NCBI GenBank assembly: GCA_963997925.1
Contig: CAXEOX010000083.1
Coordinates: forward strand, 1 to 13,918
Length of the DNA stretch: 13,918 nt
DNA from: UBA11650 sp963997925
GTDB taxonomy: Bacteria; Chloroflexota; Dehalococcoidia; Lucifugimonadales; UBA3495
Direction: 5' to 3'
Part shown: positions 1 through 6,776 of the stretch, one piece after another
How positions within the stretch are numbered: position 1 is the first letter of the stretch
Layout of the letters: every line of letters begins with the position of its first letter
Notes under the pieces: model-generated
The model's input: the letters and a program-made list of their open reading frames with translations, nothing else
What the model was told of the DNA's origin: nothing
The model's database searches: none
Made by a program: the position numbers and the translations under genes

Positions 1-80
1 CGTAAAGCCACACCGGGCTCCCTGACTCTGCGCGGAGAAAGTGGACGGATCTGCGTTCCCAGGATTACCATTCCATAATC

Positions 81-1268
81 ATGCCTACCGAACGGATTCA
101 ACGACAGATCGATCGCCTTTTGGATGAAGCCGATGAGGCGATTGCCAGTCAGGACTGGACGACCGTAGGCAATCGCGCCCGTTCTGCCCTACGGCTTGAC
201 CCTGAGAATCAAGATGCGATGTCTTACTTGGCTGCCGCCGAACGAGATCAGCATCCCGAAAGCCCGCAACCAGTGGCTGAGCATTCTGCCGCTCCACACG
301 TAGATGAGCCTGCCTTTGAGGTGGACAACTCCCGGGCCAGGCTTGAGCAATACATCCCCAAAGAACTCCTCGCCAAACTGGAAGGCACCCGCAACGATGT
401 GGCTTCCAGCGAGCGCCGTGTCGTTACGATGCTGTTTTGCGACGTCACCGGTTCAACGGCTGCGGCAGAGAATCTGGACCCCGAAGAGTGGGCCGAGATT
501 ATGAACGGGGCGTTCGAACACCTAATCTCCCCGATCTACCGGTACGAAGGTACCCTGGCCCGTCTGATGGGAGACGCCATTCTTGCCTTCTTCGGTGCTC
601 CGATCGCCCATGAAGACGACCCCCAGAGGGCGGTGCTGGCTGGATTGGACATCGTCCAGGGCATCCGGTCCTATCAAGCGGAAGTTAAAGCCAGATGGAA
701 CCTGGACTTCGGAGTGCGGGTAGGAATCAATACCGGCTTGGTCGTCGTAGGTGAGGTCGGCTCTGACATGCGAGTCGAGTATACCGCCATGGGTGACGCG
801 ATCAACCTCGCTGCCCGAATGGAACAAACGGCCCAAACTGGCACTGTACAAATCGCAGAGGACACCTACAATCTGGTCGCTCCGCTGTTTGAGTGCGAAA
901 GTCTGGACAAGATCGAGGTTAAGGGGAAGCTTGATCCTGTACCGGCTTATAGCGTGATAAGTGCCAAGGTCATTCCAGGTAGGCTGAGGGGTATCGAGGG
1001 ACTGCGCACTCCTTTGGTTGGGCGAGACCGCGAGATGGGTCAGTTGAAGCAGGTCTTAGAGAGGCTTAACCATGGCAGAGGCAGCATCGTCTGTTTGATC
1101 GGCGATGCCGGAATGGGTAAGTCCTGCATCTTGGAGGAGTTACAAGACCATTGGGAAAAGATTGCCGGCAGCGGGGCGCCGTGGATCGAAAGCCGCGGGG
1201 TTTCTTACGACACGACTCGCCCCTACGGCATGTTTGTTCAACGTATGCTCCAAATCTTTGGAGTTTAA
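81..1268 (+). CDS. Class III adenylate/guanylate cyclase domain with start of AAA ATPase (N-terminal fragment)
   Basis: This 395-residue segment holds the cyclase, which would convert ATP (or GTP) to the cyclic nucleotide in the cytosol. Residues 1-55 are a helical, TPR-like lead. Residues 90-295 are the class III catalytic domain: metal-binding D121 in MLFCDVTGST and D165 in RLMGDAILAF, and the transition-state pair N242 and R246 in GDAINLAARME. R161 sits where many adenylate cyclases have the purine-contacting Lys. An ATPase begins at about residue 310 with Walker A GDAGMGKS (341-348), then stops after QIFGV at the TAA at 1266-1268, before Walker B. The cyclase half could fold and act alone. 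The start is ATG at 81; the frame is open back to a TAA at 3-5, and no good ribosome-binding site is seen, so the start is less certain than the frame. Confidence 0.8.
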   Translation: MPTERIQRQIDRLLDEADEAIASQDWTTVGNRARSALRLDPENQDAMSYLAAAERDQHPESPQPVAEHSAAPHVDEPAFEVDNSRARLEQYIPKELLAKLEGTRNDVASSERRVVTMLFCDVTGSTAAAENLDPEEWAEIMNGAFEHLISPIYRYEGTLARLMGDAILAFFGAPIAHEDDPQRAVLAGLDIVQGIRSYQAEVKARWNLDFGVRVGINTGLVVVGEVGSDMRVEYTAMGDAINLAARMEQTAQTGTVQIAEDTYNLVAPLFECESLDKIEVKGKLDPVPAYSVISAKVIPGRLRGIEGLRTPLVGRDREMGQLKQVLERLNHGRGSIVCLIGDAGMGKSCILEELQDHWEKIAGSGAPWIESRGVSYDTTRPYGMFVQRMLQIFGV

Positions 1269-1280
1269 GACAGCGATTCC

Positions 1281-2732
1281 TTGGAGACGGTGCGCGAGAA
1301 ATTTGCCATCTCACCTGAAGGCTTTCAGCCTGAAGTCATTCCGTTGGTAGTCCGGGCTGTCGAGGCGTTATTGGCTTTCAGAACGGATTCAGACATTCCT
1401 CGGTTGGAAGGGGAAGCCCTCCAGCACGAGGTTTACAACGCCTGCCACGGTATGTGGCGGGCGGCCGCATCTTTCAGACCCACGGCATTGGTGTTGGATG
1501 ACCTCCATTGGGCCGACCCCGCATCAGTGGACCTAATGGTCGATCTGTTCTCTCTTGTTGATGAAGTCCCGTTACTTCTGATCTGCTCTTTTCGCCCGGA
1601 ACGTCAATCACCGGCGTGGCGTATGAAACAGACCGCAGAAGTCGACTACCCGCACCTCTACACAGAGATTCCATTGCAGGCGCTATCTGTCGAGGACAGC
1701 GAAACTTTGTTTGGAAACCTCCTTAATATCACAGATTCACCGGCCCAACTTCGTCAGATGATTCTGGAGAAGACTGCGGGTAATCCATTCTTTATGGAAG
1801 AATTCATCCGCACGCTCATCGATACCGGTGCGGTGATTCGCGATGACAGTGGGATGCGCTGGTGCGTCGATGCAAAGGTCGAGGATATACCTATCCCTGA
1901 GAATCTGCAGGCGTTACTTTCTGCACGCATCGACCGGCTGGAAGATGATGCACGCCGTACGCTCCAGCTGAGCTCGGTGATTGGCAGGTCATTCCACTAT
2001 GGGGTGCTAAAGCTGATATCCGGCTCAAGTATCGACCTTGATAGACAACTCAGCACCCTCCAGAGAGTGGAGCTGATTCGCGAGTCAAGTAGAGTCCCAG
2101 AATTGGAATACATCTTCCAACACGATCTCACGCGGGAAGCAGCCTACAACTCTATCCTCTTGCGAGAACGCCGGGAATTCCACAAACGAGTTGGCGAAGC
2201 TGTCGAGGAGATGTTCAACGACCGGCTGGAAGAGCAGTCACACCTGCTGGCCCATCACTTCTACGAGGCCGGAGAAACTCAACGAGCGCTGAAATATTCG
2301 ATCATAGCTGGCGAACGAGCGTTGTCCACCTACGCCCATGAAGAAGCCCAAGCCCACTTCCAGCGGGGCTTGGCTGCCAAGGGCGGCCAGCCTCTGGACT
2401 CAGAAGGCGCAGCGATGTGCTTCGGCCTGGGCCGAGCTCAAGGCTCAACCGGACAGCACCACGATGCCTGGGGAACGTTAACCCGTGCTTTCGACTATTT
2501 CGAGGATGCGGGGGACGTGGCGATGGCGGTCGCGGTTGCTGAGTATCCGCTACTCTTCGTGGCGGGTCTCGAAAGGACAACCGGCATGGTGGAAAGAGCA
2601 CCTATGCTGGTTGAACCCGATTCCCACGAGGCCGGGCGTCTGTTGTCTCGCAATGGCTTGTTGGTGAACCTGGAGACGGGCGACCATGATTGGGCCAAGG
2701 AATTCTTCGATCGCGCATTAGTCACCGCGTAA
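1281..2732 (+). CDS. AAA ATPase Walker B region and TPR-like repeats (middle fragment of the split cyclase gene)
   Basis: This 483-residue segment continues the ATPase in the same frame 12 bases after the TAA at 1266-1268. It has Walker B VLDDLHWAD (residues 71-79), the following strand LLLICSFRPE (98-107), the conserved helix around EKTAGNPFFMEEFI (163-176) and a winged-helix-like stretch with LSARIDRL (213-220). From about residue 300 it turns into helical, TPR-like repeats. There is no Walker A, so it cannot be a working ATPase alone. The only nearby start is TTG at 1281 with no convincing ribosome-binding site, and the residues just before it also look like native coding sequence (DSDS). 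I read it as a fragment of the gene starting at 81, not an independent gene. It ends at the TAA at 2730-2732. Confidence 0.6.
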   Translation: METVREKFAISPEGFQPEVIPLVVRAVEALLAFRTDSDIPRLEGEALQHEVYNACHGMWRAAASFRPTALVLDDLHWADPASVDLMVDLFSLVDEVPLLLICSFRPERQSPAWRMKQTAEVDYPHLYTEIPLQALSVEDSETLFGNLLNITDSPAQLRQMILEKTAGNPFFMEEFIRTLIDTGAVIRDDSGMRWCVDAKVEDIPIPENLQALLSARIDRLEDDARRTLQLSSVIGRSFHYGVLKLISGSSIDLDRQLSTLQRVELIRESSRVPELEYIFQHDLTREAAYNSILLRERREFHKRVGEAVEEMFNDRLEEQSHLLAHHFYEAGETQRALKYSIIAGERALSTYAHEEAQAHFQRGLAAKGGQPLDSEGAAMCFGLGRAQGSTGQHHDAWGTLTRAFDYFEDAGDVAMAVAVAEYPLLFVAGLERTTGMVERAPMLVEPDSHEAGRLLSRNGLLVNLETGDHDWAKEFFDRALVTA

Positions 2733-2756
2733 CGGGAGAACGATCGGGTCCTAGAG

Positions 2757-3857
2757 ATGCGGACCCTATCCGCCTCCGCCGATGCCGACTGGTATCAGCT
2801 GCGCGAGAAGGACACCTTAGCAAAATGTTTGCGGGTCATCGAGTTGGCCCGGCTGGCCAATGATTCCCACGCGGAAGCTTGGCCTCATTTCCTGGCTGCA
2901 TTCGCCTTGCTCGTGACGGGTGACCCCTCTGGAGCCATGTCCCACGCCGATGAGATGCTGCGTTTGGCGGAGCGCCTGCGTGACCAAGGTCTGCTGGCGT
3001 TGGCCTGTTGCGCCAACGTTGCTATCAGCCTACAGAAAGGCGACTGGATCTCCGCCCGTGATTTTGCTGACCGTGGACTCGCCGCCGATCCCCGGTTTTC
3101 CTGGATTCTTGGCATGCGGGTAGCAGTGGAGACACAGGTGGGAGATGCCGCCCAAGCCGAGGTTTACATGGAACGTCTCATCGACGTGATGAAAACGACG
3201 GCACCGGGCGCTATCGTCGAGTACCACTCTCCCGCCTGGGTTATACCCGCAACCACTCTTGTCACTGGAGACGACAGTAGGCTTGAACTCGCCGAGGAAG
3301 CCGCTCAAGCCGTTCTGTCTTCCCCCTCATGTACGCCTCGGCTGGCCCTTCTCCGGTTCGGGCAGGCGCTTATCTCGGTACATCGAAACGATGCCAAATC
3401 GGCCGAACGCGACTATTCGTACTTGCTAGCTTTTTCCGAGGTGATGCCTGAAGGGGAGCCGTTATGCCAAGTTGGGCCCTGTGTTAGCAGAACGCTGGGG
3501 CTTCTGTCGCATACCATGGGCGACCTGGATCAAGCCGTTGAACACTTTGAGGACTCCTTAGCTTTATGTCGGCCTGCTGGCTTCCGGCCCGAATCGGCTT
3601 GGACCTGCAGCGACTACGCCGAAACCCTTAGCAAACGGGACGATGAGGGAGACCGGGCCAAAGCCATGTCCTTGCTGGACGAATCCCTGACCATTTCCAC
3701 CGAGTTAAGCATGCGGCCTTTGATGGAGCGAGTGCTCGACCGGCAGGAGATACTGTATCGTAGAAAGGTTGTGAAGGGAGTCTACAATCGGCTCCTGACC
3801 GTCTCAATAGTTCCCCTTCCGCATCTGCAACCCGTCACAACCAGAACCGCAGACTAA
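2757..3857 (+). CDS. TPR-repeat C-terminal fragment of the split cyclase gene
   Basis: This 366-residue, mostly helical segment has degenerate tetratricopeptide-like pairs, for example GDPSGAMSHADEMLRLA, KGDWISARDFADRGLA and GDLDQAVEHFEDSLALC. Such repeats usually form the sensor or partner-binding arm of these regulators. It shares the frame of the two preceding segments. The TAA at 2730-2732 is followed directly by RENDRVLEM, which reads as native sequence, so ATG at 2757 is just the first Met after the break, with no good ribosome-binding site. It ends at a genuine-looking TAA (3855-3857), 43 bases from the end of the convergent cysteine desulfurase gene. There is no membrane segment. It is unlikely to be expressed alone. 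Confidence 0.55.
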   Translation: MRTLSASADADWYQLREKDTLAKCLRVIELARLANDSHAEAWPHFLAAFALLVTGDPSGAMSHADEMLRLAERLRDQGLLALACCANVAISLQKGDWISARDFADRGLAADPRFSWILGMRVAVETQVGDAAQAEVYMERLIDVMKTTAPGAIVEYHSPAWVIPATTLVTGDDSRLELAEEAAQAVLSSPSCTPRLALLRFGQALISVHRNDAKSAERDYSYLLAFSEVMPEGEPLCQVGPCVSRTLGLLSHTMGDLDQAVEHFEDSLALCRPAGFRPESAWTCSDYAETLSKRDDEGDRAKAMSLLDESLTISTELSMRPLMERVLDRQEILYRRKVVKGVYNRLLTVSIVPLPHLQPVTTRTAD

Positions 3858-3900
3858 CGGGATGCGTATAGTCTAGGTTCACATCGGCAACTAATCGTGA

Positions 3901-5043
3901 CTAGGCCTTCTGCTTGGCGCACTTGCTTACTGCCCGCGTAATCTCTTCCAAGGCCCGATCTATCTCTTGCTCCGTAGTGTAGCGGCCTACCGAGAAGCGC
4001 AGTGTACCCATGGCGTACTCCATCGGCACTTGCATGGCTTCTAATACGCTAGAGACCTCTACATAGTCACTGTGGCAGGCGGCCCCGGCGGAAGCGAAGA
4101 CGCCCTGGAGTTCATCCAAGATGATGTTCGCTTCCATTCCCCGGAAGCTGGCGCTAAGGGTGTTGGGTAGACGCTTCGTTGGGTGGCCGTTGATTCGTAT
4201 GTGTTCGAAGCGCTCCCCCATACCGGCTTCCAACCGGTCACGCATGGTCTGCATGTTCCGGTGGTATTCCGTCAGGTTGTTCTTCACCAACTCACAGGCC
4301 TGTCCGAGACCCACCATCTCAATGACGTTCTCGGTCCCGGCCCGCCATCCCATCTCATGGTTGGCACCGTGCATCAGCTTTTCCAAACGGACGCCGGGGC
4401 GGATATACAACGCGCCGATGCCCTTGGGCGCATAGACCTTGTGACCGGCGATGGACAGCAGGTCCACCCCAAGATCGTCGACGTTTACCGGTATCTTACC
4501 CACCGACTGGGCGCAGTCGGCGTGGAGCAGCACTCCGCGCTCCTTCGTAATCTTCCCTATCTCTTCCAGAGGCTCGATTGTGCCGACCTCGTTGTTGGCG
4601 TGCATGATTGAAACGAGTAGGGTTTGTGGAGTGATGGCGTCGGCGACCTGCTGCGGGTCAACCATGCCGAACTCGTCCACGGACAGGTAGGTGACGCGTC
4701 CGCCCTGTTGTTCCAAATAACGGCACACCTCAATCACCGCCGGGTGCTCCACCGATGAGGTAATCATGTGGTTGCCCTTGTCCCGATAAGCACCAAAGAC
4801 ACCTTTAATGGCGTGGTTGTTGGATTCGGTACCGCCACTGGTAAAGATAACCTCGTCATCTTTAGCGCCCAGCATCCCCGCCAGTTGACGCCGGGCGTTG
4901 TCCACGGCATTCTTGGCGGCGACTCCAGGCACGTGGGTACTGGATGGGTTGCCGTATTGCTCGTGGATATAAGGCAGCATCGACTCGGCGACCTGCGGGT
5001 CGATGGGGGTCGTAGCGTTGTAATCCAGATATATATGGTCCAT
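3901..5043 (-). CDS. PLP-dependent cysteine desulfurase / selenocysteine lyase-like (NifS/IscS class V aminotransferase family)
   Basis: This 380-residue cytosolic enzyme is predicted to remove sulfur (or selenium) from cysteine (or selenocysteine) through a persulfide on an active-site Cys, feeding Fe-S cluster or other sulfur-transfer pathways. The N-terminus IYLDYNATTPID is typical. PLP site residues visible are GGTESNN (70-76), SSVEH with H100, HADCAQ with D176 and Q179, and the Schiff-base lysine K202 in AGHKVYAP. The catalytic Cys is C323 in SAGAACHSD, followed by TLRFSVGRYTT. The GAACHSD form resembles animal selenocysteine lyase rather than the IscS motif SSGSAC. The start at 5043 is chosen over an upstream ATG at 5154 because AGGTG sits seven bases before it and family homology begins at that Met; the upstream 37 residues look non-coding. 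No iscU, sufB or selenium gene is adjacent. Confidence 0.92.
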   Translation of the reverse strand: MDHIYLDYNATTPIDPQVAESMLPYIHEQYGNPSSTHVPGVAAKNAVDNARRQLAGMLGAKDDEVIFTSGGTESNNHAIKGVFGAYRDKGNHMITSSVEHPAVIEVCRYLEQQGGRVTYLSVDEFGMVDPQQVADAITPQTLLVSIMHANNEVGTIEPLEEIGKITKERGVLLHADCAQSVGKIPVNVDDLGVDLLSIAGHKVYAPKGIGALYIRPGVRLEKLMHGANHEMGWRAGTENVIEMVGLGQACELVKNNLTEYHRNMQTMRDRLEAGMGERFEHIRINGHPTKRLPNTLSASFRGMEANIILDELQGVFASAGAACHSDYVEVSSVLEAMQVPMEYAMGTLRFSVGRYTTEQEIDRALEEITRAVSKCAKQKA

Positions 5044-5092
5044 ATCGCGGCACCTGCTTGTGGGATGATGCTTCGGTCTTCGTCGAGGCAAA

Positions 5093-5101
5093 TATATACC
5101 A
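5093..5101 (-). promoter_or_regulatory. Extended -10 promoter element for the cysteine desulfurase gene
   Basis: On the minus strand this reads TGGTATATA: the TGN extension plus a 4/6 match to TATAAT. The predicted start lies near 5086, giving a leader of about 43 bases before the ATG at 5043. No good -35 hexamer is visible. It sits about 30 bases from the divergent element at 5129-5137. Confidence 0.45.
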
Positions 5102-5128
5102 AATAGCCGAGGCCGGGTAGGCCGCCGC

Positions 5129-5137
5129 TGGTATAAT
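5129..5137 (+). promoter_or_regulatory. Extended -10 promoter element for the SDR gene
   Basis: TGGTATAAT combines the TGN extension with a perfect TATAAT hexamer. A start near 5144 would leave a leader of about 30 bases, with the ribosome-binding site GGAGGG at 5163-5168. No TTGACA-like -35 is found at normal spacing, as is common for extended -10 promoters. Confidence 0.6.
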
Positions 5138-5173
5138 CCACCCGCAATAAGCAATAGATGGCGGAGGGACTCT

Positions 5174-5956
5174 ATGAGGCAAGGCGGACGGTTGGACGGG
5201 AAAGTCGCGTTGATTACCGGAGCGGCCTCCGGGGTTCATGGGGAGCTGATGGGATTCGGCGGGGCCACCGCCAGGCTGTTCACCAGGGAGGGAGCCAGGG
5301 TCGTCTTGACCGACATCAACGACGAAAGGGGCCGGAAGACGGCGGAGGAGATACGGGCGGGTGGTGGTGAAGCAACGTATGTTCACCTTGATGTCACCGA
5401 TGAGCAGGATTGGACCATCGCCATCCAAACAGCGGTCTCAGCCTACGGCAAGCTGGACATCCTGGTAAACAACGCCGGAACCGGGGCCCGCTTCAATGTG
5501 GAGGACACCACGGAGGAGTTGTGGGATTCCCAGATGGACGTCCACGCCAAGGGGGCTTTCTTAGGAACCAAGCTGGCTATCCCCGAGATGCGTAAGATTG
5601 GCGGCGGATCCATCGTCAATATCTCTTCCATCTACGGCATCGTCGGAAGTCCCGGCTCCACGGCCTATCACGCCGCCAAGGGGGCCATCCGCCTCTTCAC
5701 CAAGTCGGCCGCTATTCAGTACGCCAAAGAGAACATCCGGGTCAATTCCGTGCATCCAGGTTTCGCCGATACCCCCATGACCAATCGGGGATTCCAGGAT
5801 GCGGAAAGGCTCCAATGGGTCGAGTCTCGAACACCGATGGGCCGCACCGGCTCCGCCAACGAGATTGCATACGGCATCCTGTACTTGGCGTCGGACGAAT
5901 CGTCCTTCGTGACCGGGTCTGAGTTGGTGATTGACGGAGGGCTCACCGCCCAGTAG
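5174..5956 (+). CDS. Short-chain dehydrogenase/reductase (SDR), atypical glycine loop
   Basis: This 260-residue classical-type SDR is a cytosolic NAD(P)-dependent alcohol/ketone oxidoreductase; the substrate cannot be told. It starts at ATG 5174, five bases after GGAGGG (5163-5168). Visible motifs are the Rossmann start VALITGAASG, D47 at the end of the second strand (favouring NAD), HLDV with D73, NNAG (99-102), catalytic S152, Y165 and K169 (YHAAK), and the C-terminal SFVTGSELVIDGG. Two things are odd. The usual TGxxxGxG loop is enlarged: TGAASGV is followed by HGELMGF before GGATARLF. The active-site Asn normally found in a DVNxxGxFLG context is His124 (DVHAKGAFLG). It is divergent from the desulfurase with no functional link evident; about 125 bases separate its end from the next gene. 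Confidence 0.93.
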   Translation: MRQGGRLDGKVALITGAASGVHGELMGFGGATARLFTREGARVVLTDINDERGRKTAEEIRAGGGEATYVHLDVTDEQDWTIAIQTAVSAYGKLDILVNNAGTGARFNVEDTTEELWDSQMDVHAKGAFLGTKLAIPEMRKIGGGSIVNISSIYGIVGSPGSTAYHAAKGAIRLFTKSAAIQYAKENIRVNSVHPGFADTPMTNRGFQDAERLQWVESRTPMGRTGSANEIAYGILYLASDESSFVTGSELVIDGGLTAQ

Positions 5957-5980
5957 GAACCTATCTTGGCGGCGGTGCTG

Positions 5981-6008
5981 TGGTTCGACGGGCTCACCAG
6001 GAACGGAC
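5981..6008. repeat. REP-like intergenic repeat, degenerate copy
   Basis: The stretch containing GTTCGACGGGCTCACCAGG (followed by AACGGA) lies just after the SDR gene. It resembles the repeat near 7576-7604 (TTCGACAAGCTCAGGAC followed by GAACGG) at most positions. It is a short, partly decayed copy of the same dispersed family, inside the 126-base gap between two convergent genes. Confidence 0.5.
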
Positions 6009-6082
6009 AGATTCCGTACCTCCGGAGCCAGCCTGAGGACCCCTGAAATGTTTTTCCATGGATTGGACAGACCCGAAGCCGG

Positions 6083-6532
6083 TCAGGCCAAGCGTGCCTT
6101 TTCGAACTCCCACTTGACCAGCACCAGATTATGGAACGCCTGAACGTCCTCTTTCGACTCAATGGAGAGCTTGAACTGCTTGGTGCCCCGTCCCGGCGAA
6201 GTTTGGGCCAGTAGGTTCCGCACCTCAGCCGGCACCAAGTCCGAGTCCAGGATGATTGGTTCCAGTGTGGTTACACCGACGAACTTGCTTGCCCTCAAGC
6301 CGGCGCGGAAGTTGTGGATGTGGCAGAGCTGCCGGTCATTCAGATAGTAGGCGGGGGCCCAATGGCGGCAGAACCCATCGTACAGATTCCTCTCCTCCAC
6401 CCCCGGCAAGGGCAAAGCCAGATCCCTTAACAATGTCATCAGCCCGCGCCTGGGCTCTTCCGATCCTTGGATGACTTCTTGAACGTCCGGGCCTGGCTCG
6501 GCCTTGGCTGCCTTCGACCGCCGGTTTTCCAT
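6083..6532 (-). CDS. Conserved-looking hypothetical protein, possibly DUF1801/YdhG-like fold
   Basis: This 149-residue soluble protein has no signal peptide and no membrane segment. A basic, probably disordered N-terminus (1-30) is followed by an alpha/beta domain: helical LMTLLRDLALPLPGVEE, a strand-rich middle with AYYLNDRQLCHIHNF, then TLEPIILDSDLVPAEV and TKQFKLSIESKEDVQ. The last part recalls the small YdhG/DUF1801-type domains, but I do not recognise it firmly and give no function. I chose ATG at 6532 over ATG at 6553 because GGGAGG (6541-6546 on the minus strand) is eight bases upstream of it and would lie inside the coding region if 6553 were used. It ends with TGA at 6083-6085. It is convergent with the SDR and divergent from the aldolase, with a predicted promoter overlapping the aldolase promoter. 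Confidence 0.75.
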   Translation of the reverse strand: MENRRSKAAKAEPGPDVQEVIQGSEEPRRGLMTLLRDLALPLPGVEERNLYDGFCRHWAPAYYLNDRQLCHIHNFRAGLRASKFVGVTTLEPIILDSDLVPAEVRNLLAQTSPGRGTKQFKLSIESKEDVQAFHNLVLVKWEFEKARLA

Positions 6533-6608
6533 GACCAGATCCTCCCGTCGCATCAGATGTCATGAAGGGGCCACTGGCCCACGATTCCCTCTCAGGATAC
6601 TCCCTCAA

Positions 6609-6617
6609 TGTTATAAT
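6609..6617 (+). promoter_or_regulatory. Extended -10 promoter element for the aldolase gene
   Basis: TGTTATAAT has the TGN extension and a perfect TATAAT. A start near 6624 gives a long leader of about 150 bases before the ATG at 6777. No clear -35 is present. It overlaps by three bases the opposite-strand element at 6615-6623. Confidence 0.5.
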
Positions 6618-6623
6618 CTACCA
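6615..6623 (-). promoter_or_regulatory. Extended -10 promoter element for the hypothetical gene at 6083-6532
   Basis: On the minus strand this reads TGGTAGATT, identical to the -10 element at 12164-12172 of the well-supported FmdB promoter. A start near 6608 gives a leader of about 75 bases. It shares 6615-6617 with the plus-strand element, so only one direction could be used at a time on one DNA molecule. Confidence 0.4.
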
Positions 6624-6776
6624 CCGGCGCAACGCTGATATCACAACTTGGTTAACTTCGAGCGACTACAAGCTTTCATCGCAGACAACAAAGAGGAACC
6701 AGACCTTATACCCAAGCCGCTGCGTCCCCTGTGCCCTCTGTGGTGAAAGCAACCCGCTCAAGATAAGGAGAATCGC

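Larger units (their letters stand above)
81..3857 (+). pseudogene. Class III adenylate cyclase / AAA ATPase / TPR regulator, interrupted by two in-frame TAA codons
   Basis: Three open segments (81-1268, 1281-2732, 2757-3857) lie in one reading frame, separated only by TAA at 1266-1268 and TAA at 2730-2732. Read through, they give about 1,258 codons in the order short N-terminal helical region, class III nucleotide cyclase domain, AAA-type ATPase, and long TPR-like C-terminus. That is the usual architecture and size of the large cytosolic cyclase/ATPase/TPR proteins common in Chloroflexota. The first stop falls between Walker A and Walker B of the same ATPase domain, so no separate product would have a complete ATPase. 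Homology-like sequence continues immediately after both stops. Other genes here end in TAA (8514-8516, 10197-10199, 12593-12595), so TAA is not a reassigned codon. A recently inactivated gene or base-call errors are the simplest readings; programmed readthrough is less likely. Confidence 0.75.

Noticed and set aside
1281..2732. An independent ATPase gene starting at TTG 1281
   Set aside because: It lacks Walker A, has no good ribosome-binding site, and the sequence on both sides of the preceding TAA reads as one domain.
81..3857. Reassignment of TAA to a sense codon in this organism
   Set aside because: Other clearly complete proteins end at TAA (kinase 8514-8516, rpsU 10197-10199, FmdB 12593-12595), so TAA works as a stop.
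4183..4611. A plus-strand open frame of 142 codons inside the desulfurase gene
   Set aside because: It is antisense to a strongly conserved enzyme and shows no family features; it follows from the codon bias of the real gene.
5158..5370. Alternative start ATG 5158 just before the SDR
   Set aside because: It is in another frame and overlaps the GGAGGG site that serves ATG 5174.
4862..5428. A minus-strand open frame of 188 codons across the desulfurase-SDR junction
   Set aside because: It overlaps both real coding regions and their promoters, and its protein is low-quality, with Pro/Arg-rich composition.
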